The position numbers and the translations under genes were made by a program. 64,000 nucleotides of DNA, taken from assembly GCA_047291315.1 (NCBI GenBank), contig JBDPYZ010000004.1, forward strand, positions 93,656-157,655, in the 5' to 3' direction. This document shows, one piece after another, positions 60,621 to 64,000 of this stretch. Position 1 is the stretch's first letter. Each line of letters begins with the position of its first letter. The notes beneath the pieces were generated by a model. That model saw nothing but the letters and a program-made list of their open reading frames with translations, had not been told where the DNA came from and ran no database searches. This DNA comes from Arsenophonus fragariae. GTDB taxonomy: Bacteria; Pseudomonadota; Gammaproteobacteria; Enterobacterales; Enterobacteriaceae.

Positions 60621-61728
60621 TTAAACTCCTAAATAAATTGCTAATGTGACACCAATGTCAAGTGGCTTATTTTCATCGCCTGTTGGAACAGTATCTGATG
60701 CTTTGAAATAACATTTATAATCGTTAATAAAACGTCCTGCACTTAGTACTGAACTGAGTTTTTCTCCGGTTGTAAATGATCCAGAGCTATCCCATCCTCC
60801 CCATACTACAAATGTTCCTTTAATATCTCTAATGCTATCCCCAACATAACTAAAAATTCCACTAATGAGGTGTTCCATTGATAGGACGTAAAAATGGTGT
60901 TCTTCCATCCGTTTGTTTGCAATATCTTGCAAATTAATTTGTCCGTCGTATTCTTAATGCCCCAAAGTGATGCACTTCAGTTGATATAAATTTTTGAGTA
61001 CCCTGTCTTCAGGTGAATGTAAACTGGAAATGTATCGCCATTCAATAACAATTACTTTGGTAATAAAAGCCTTTGTCGCGTAATGAAACAGTTTGGATGC
61101 GTTGAATGGAAGCCTAATCCCTGTTTATCGCCTCAGTGGCCGCCTTTTGACTCATAACATCGGTTGTTGAGTCGCCTGTTTCTTGTTTAATGGCGGAACT
61201 ATTGAGTTTGGCATTAATTCCTTGGGTTAATTCTGTTTTGGTGGCATAGTCGCCTTGCGCCTGCTTGCCGTTTAACGCTTCTGTGACGGTTTTTTGACTC
61301 ATCACTTTGTCTTCTGCGGTGCCTGTTTTCTGGACGATATTGGCCGCCAAAATTGCGTCTTTTAACGATTGCCATTGGGTCTCATCGGTTAAGGCATAGC
61401 CGGCGTTATTATCGGTTTTCGAAATGTAGATATTGCCCTTAGAAACACAAAGCGAGTCTTTGTTGTATATCTGTTTTTCGGCATATTCTGCAATTCCGTT
61501 CTGGTAGAGGTGGGTCACAAGAGAACTGATTGTGAATCCAACGGCGTTAAAGTCCTGCATGGTGGGCAATTCTGAAACCGGCACAATGCCCCAACCCCGC
61601 TCAAAATCATTATTGAGATTTTTCTCCAGTGAGTCTGTAATCTCTTTTGAACCAAACGCGGTTCTTTCTTCCGTTTTGCTGGTACTTGCAAACGGCTTAA
61701 TGTCAATATTGGGTCTTTTAATCTTCAA
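60621..61728 (-). pseudogene. Tail fibre with scrambled tip
   Basis: Residues 1-200 match the unit 1 fibre. From about 61115 down to 60845 the DNA differs at many positions with small indels and the frame is lost. The last 90 codons (from GDSIRDIKG) match again. An intact fibre cannot be made. Confidence 0.8.
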
Positions 61729-62410
61729 TGTTATGTTCCTCTGTTAAAAAGGTTTTTTTGGCAAAATAGCCCACACGGGTATTGAGGTCAGGGTTAAAGC
61801 GGCTGTACCATGAAGTTGCATTCTGATGTTCTTTAAATCCAAAGGTGCCTTTGGGTTCCTGAATGACATAATTGATACTCACGCCCTGCGGACGCGGTAA
61901 TAAATCGAGGCGTAAGATAAACTCCAGCCACTCTCTATCGGCTTTTGGCGTAATAACGATGGTTAAGGTCATGTTCTGTCGGTCAATCAGATAGCCATCC
62001 CCCTCCATCACAAAACTCACCGCCTGCTGGAGTGACGACAGGCTGACATCGCCTGTTTGCGTGGCGGTAGCGAGGGCGGTGTTTTTGATGATTTTGAGTT
62101 TAATGAGCGAACGGTATTGATTGTCGGGCAGTTTCAATGGTAAAAAGTCCTGAGCAAATCGGGAGCGGAAACCGCCTTGTTTCTTTCCGGTTCTTTGACC
62201 AAACGGCAAAGCTTTGTTGTGATTTCTGAAGCCAAAGAAGCCTTTTCTTTCACCACTGGGCTGGAAACGACTGATGCCTATCCAGGAGCCGATGATGTCG
62301 AGTTGGTCACCTTGGGCTTTTTCAAGGTCAAAGGCTTCACGAAAGGTATTAATCGTGTCAAAACAATCGGCAAACAAATTAAAAAGGGCGGAGATTTCCG
62401 CCATTAGCAT
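61718..62410 (-). CDS. Baseplate DUF2612 protein, second copy
   Basis: Identical in translation to 18184-18876, with the same out-of-frame N-terminal segment upstream to 62468. Confidence 0.75.
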   Translation of the reverse strand: MLMAEISALFNLFADCFDTINTFREAFDLEKAQGDQLDIIGSWIGISRFQPSGERKGFFGFRNHNKALPFGQRTGKKQGGFRSRFAQDFLPLKLPDNQYRSLIKLKIIKNTALATATQTGDVSLSSLQQAVSFVMEGDGYLIDRQNMTLTIVITPKADREWLEFILRLDLLPRPQGVSINYVIQEPKGTFGFKEHQNATSWYSRFNPDLNTRVGYFAKKTFLTEEHNIED

Positions 62411-62464
62411 TGGGTCTGGTGTAGTACTGCTTAATCAGCAGTTTCTGATATGCTTCTTTGAGGT

Positions 62465-63379
62465 TCATGTGACTACCTCATTAACAGTGACATTGTCACC
62501 TATGATAGTGAACTTTTCGTCCACATCCGCTTTTAACCTTGACCCTGTCGACGTTTTACCGTCTTTCGCTATTTTAAGGTCTGAGACATAGTAGGAGCGG
62601 GCAATGCGGTTCAAAATGCAATAGAGTACGGTGACCTTGATATGCTCCCCTATCCGATAAAGTGATTTAACCAGTTCACCTTTGAACTCCTGTATCGGAA
62701 CAGGTTCATTTGACTGTTCACGGGTTGCGGTCATTTTTATGTTAATCAGCGTGATTTTCGGTCGGTCAAATCGGTACTCATGCACCACCTCAAAAAAGGT
62801 GCTGTCACTTCTGGGTATTTTGTCGGTATATTTCCCCTTGATGTTGCCTTTCAGTCCGGTACCGCCTGTTTTGTTGTTGGCAATACAGTCGATAATATCC
62901 TGGGTCTCACCGCCTTCAACAATCAGCCAAAGCGAGTGCGGGGCAAGATTGAGTGCCTTGTTTTTCTCGCTGGTACTGTTCTCATACACCGCGGCATCAC
63001 TGACGCCCTTAACTAGATTCAGGCGGGCAGCAATCCCTGCAATCGTGCTTTGGCTGGCGCTTTCAAAGGTTTTTAACCGTCTGCGCCGTAAATCACTGTC
63101 GCTTTCGTTTTCTTTTCGAAGCAGTCCGTTAATTCTGGCCAGATAATCAAGGTGAAGGCCTTCTGCCTGTTCCGGTTTCAGATTTTGATACAGCTTTTTG
63201 ATGAGTACAAGACACTCATGGGCAATCCGGCTATAGATTGCGATACGCTGACCGTCAGGCGTATCTTGTGAGAGATTAATATCCGTACCGTATATTTTTT
63301 TAAATTCATCAATCAGCGTTTCAATTAGTTCCGGCAATGTCGCAATTTCAATGCCGTTTTCGTCGAGTTTGATATTCAC
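62465..63379 (-). CDS. Baseplate J-like protein, second copy
   Basis: 304 residues with four or five substitutions relative to 18931-19845 (for example HIKVTVLYC for HIKVTALYC and DGKTSTGS for DGKTWTGS). Intact. Confidence 0.85.
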   Translation of the reverse strand: MNIKLDENGIEIATLPELIETLIDEFKKIYGTDINLSQDTPDGQRIAIYSRIAHECLVLIKKLYQNLKPEQAEGLHLDYLARINGLLRKENESDSDLRRRRLKTFESASQSTIAGIAARLNLVKGVSDAAVYENSTSEKNKALNLAPHSLWLIVEGGETQDIIDCIANNKTGGTGLKGNIKGKYTDKIPRSDSTFFEVVHEYRFDRPKITLINIKMTATREQSNEPVPIQEFKGELVKSLYRIGEHIKVTVLYCILNRIARSYYVSDLKIAKDGKTSTGSRLKADVDEKFTIIGDNVTVNEVVT

Positions 63380-63729
63380 TGGCTAACCTCCTGACTGATA
63401 GCCCGCTTTTGATTGAAAACATCGGTGTAGTCCAATTCGATATGAGCACTAAAATTGTTAACAACAATGCTGAGTGTATCGATACGGACAACACCTTCTG
63501 TACCCAATGCCACCTTGTAGATTTCACGGCGTAACGTTTCGCCCGTTCCACGGCTGCCAAGTAGCTGTAGCCACGACAAGCCCACTTCAATATCTAACCA
63601 CCAATCGGATTTGAAGCACTGTAAACGGGTTTTAATATTCTGCTGGATAGCGTTACTATCGATCAGGTAATCATTTATCGAGTGACCAAATCGCCAATCA
63701 TTATGTTCGGTCAAGTGGCTTATTTTCAT
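63376..63729 (-). CDS. Baseplate wedge protein gp25-like, second copy
   Basis: Identical in translation to 19842-20195. Confidence 0.75.
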   Translation of the reverse strand: MKISHLTEHNDWRFGHSINDYLIDSNAIQQNIKTRLQCFKSDWWLDIEVGLSWLQLLGSRGTGETLRREIYKVALGTEGVVRIDTLSIVVNNFSAHIELDYTDVFNQKRAISQEVSQ

Positions 63730-63745
63730 GAATATCACCTTGGGA

Positions 63746-64000
63746 TTATTGTGGTGTTCCGGTGCTGCCATTGCCTGTTTCTACGCCTCCGTGTGTGTGA
63801 TTGCCGACATCAATATTGTCAACTTTCAGGGATTTTCTCGCTTCGATTTCATCAGCGGTAATTTTGCATTTAACATCCAGATTGGTTTCAATGCTGACAT
63901 TTAACTTCACCGTCAGGTTGTGGGTAAAACGTGGTCGCCAACGGTTGTGGCGATTTTGGGTATCGCTAAAGCCTTTGACTTCACTGCTGCCGGATTGCTC
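63746..64000 (-). pseudogene. Spike gene fused to tail-completion gene by deletion
   Basis: The sequence matches the 3' part of the spike gene (20212-20430), with a missing A near 63927. At about 63961-63970 it switches to sequence similar to 27380-27420 of the tail completion gene. The junction removes about 7 kb (hub to sheath). The small mismatches after the junction suggest the donor was another diverged unit. Cut by window end. Confidence 0.7.

Noticed and set aside
60845..61115. Diversity-generating retroelement target in the fibre tip
   Set aside because: No reverse transcriptase or template repeat in the window, and the differences include frame-breaking indels instead of adenine-specific substitutions.
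1..64000. tRNA, rRNA or attachment-site tRNA halves
   Set aside because: No cloverleaf-like or rRNA-like sequence was noticed on either strand, although a short tRNA fragment could be missed by eye.

Overview
The window reads as a mobile-element-only stretch (no tRNA, rRNA or chromosomal housekeeping block) from an AT-rich gammaproteobacterium of the Enterobacterales. The mix of phage late genes, Rep_3 and RepL-like replication proteins, plasmid partition genes, FinO/ProQ, stbDE and many decayed or duplicated copies suggests an insect-associated member such as Arsenophonus or Hamiltonella. That assignment is inference from gene content only.

The main structure is a head-to-tail pair of related phage-plasmid genomes. 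Unit 1 runs from position 1 to about 39.5 kb. Unit 2 starts again at the same base of endA (position 1 matches 39,537) and continues to the window end. Each unit has the same layout: endA and a zinc-peptidase gene; a small secreted protein; an early replication module on the minus strand; a partition module; an HU gene; a Rep_3 initiator with 22-bp iterons; a copy-control regulator; plus-strand RepL-like genes with a repeated RNA leader and LuxR-type regulators; recET; an accessory slot; a FinO/ProQ gene; an acyltransferase; and then a convergent minus-strand contractile-tail and head operon. In unit 1 that operon runs to terminase, integrase and a lambda-type lysis cassette.

The shared parts are close to identical, while the parts that determine plasmid identity differ. 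Unit 1 has ParA plus a small partner, a DnaC-type helicase loader, an XRE regulator and one Rep N-terminus with its own iterons. Unit 2 has ParM/ParR, a lambda-P-type loader, a CopG-like regulator, and a different Rep N-terminus with different iterons. The accessory slot holds an Rpn nuclease in unit 1 and a RelBE-type toxin-antitoxin pair in unit 2. This looks like incompatibility-module swapping between sibling phage-plasmids that later fused or recombined.

The most unusual locus is at 48.8-54.6 kb. Four RepL-like genes lie in tandem, and each is followed directly by a copy of a structured leader: a long stem-loop of variable sequence but conserved shape, then a CCTA/TAGG stem over the ribosome-binding site, then a 44-49 codon ORF. 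Three more copies lie elsewhere, making seven in all. In three copies the small ORF overlaps the start of a LuxR-type regulator in an ATGA junction. The stem varies while its pairing is kept, as expected of a functional RNA.

Decay is widespread. Unit 1 has a multiply broken large terminase, a frameshifted peptidase gene and a frameshifted HU gene. Unit 2 has a scrambled tail-fibre tip, broken recT and, at the window end, a junction that skips about 7 kb of tail genes. Several frameshifts sit in homopolymers, so sequencing error has to be considered for those.
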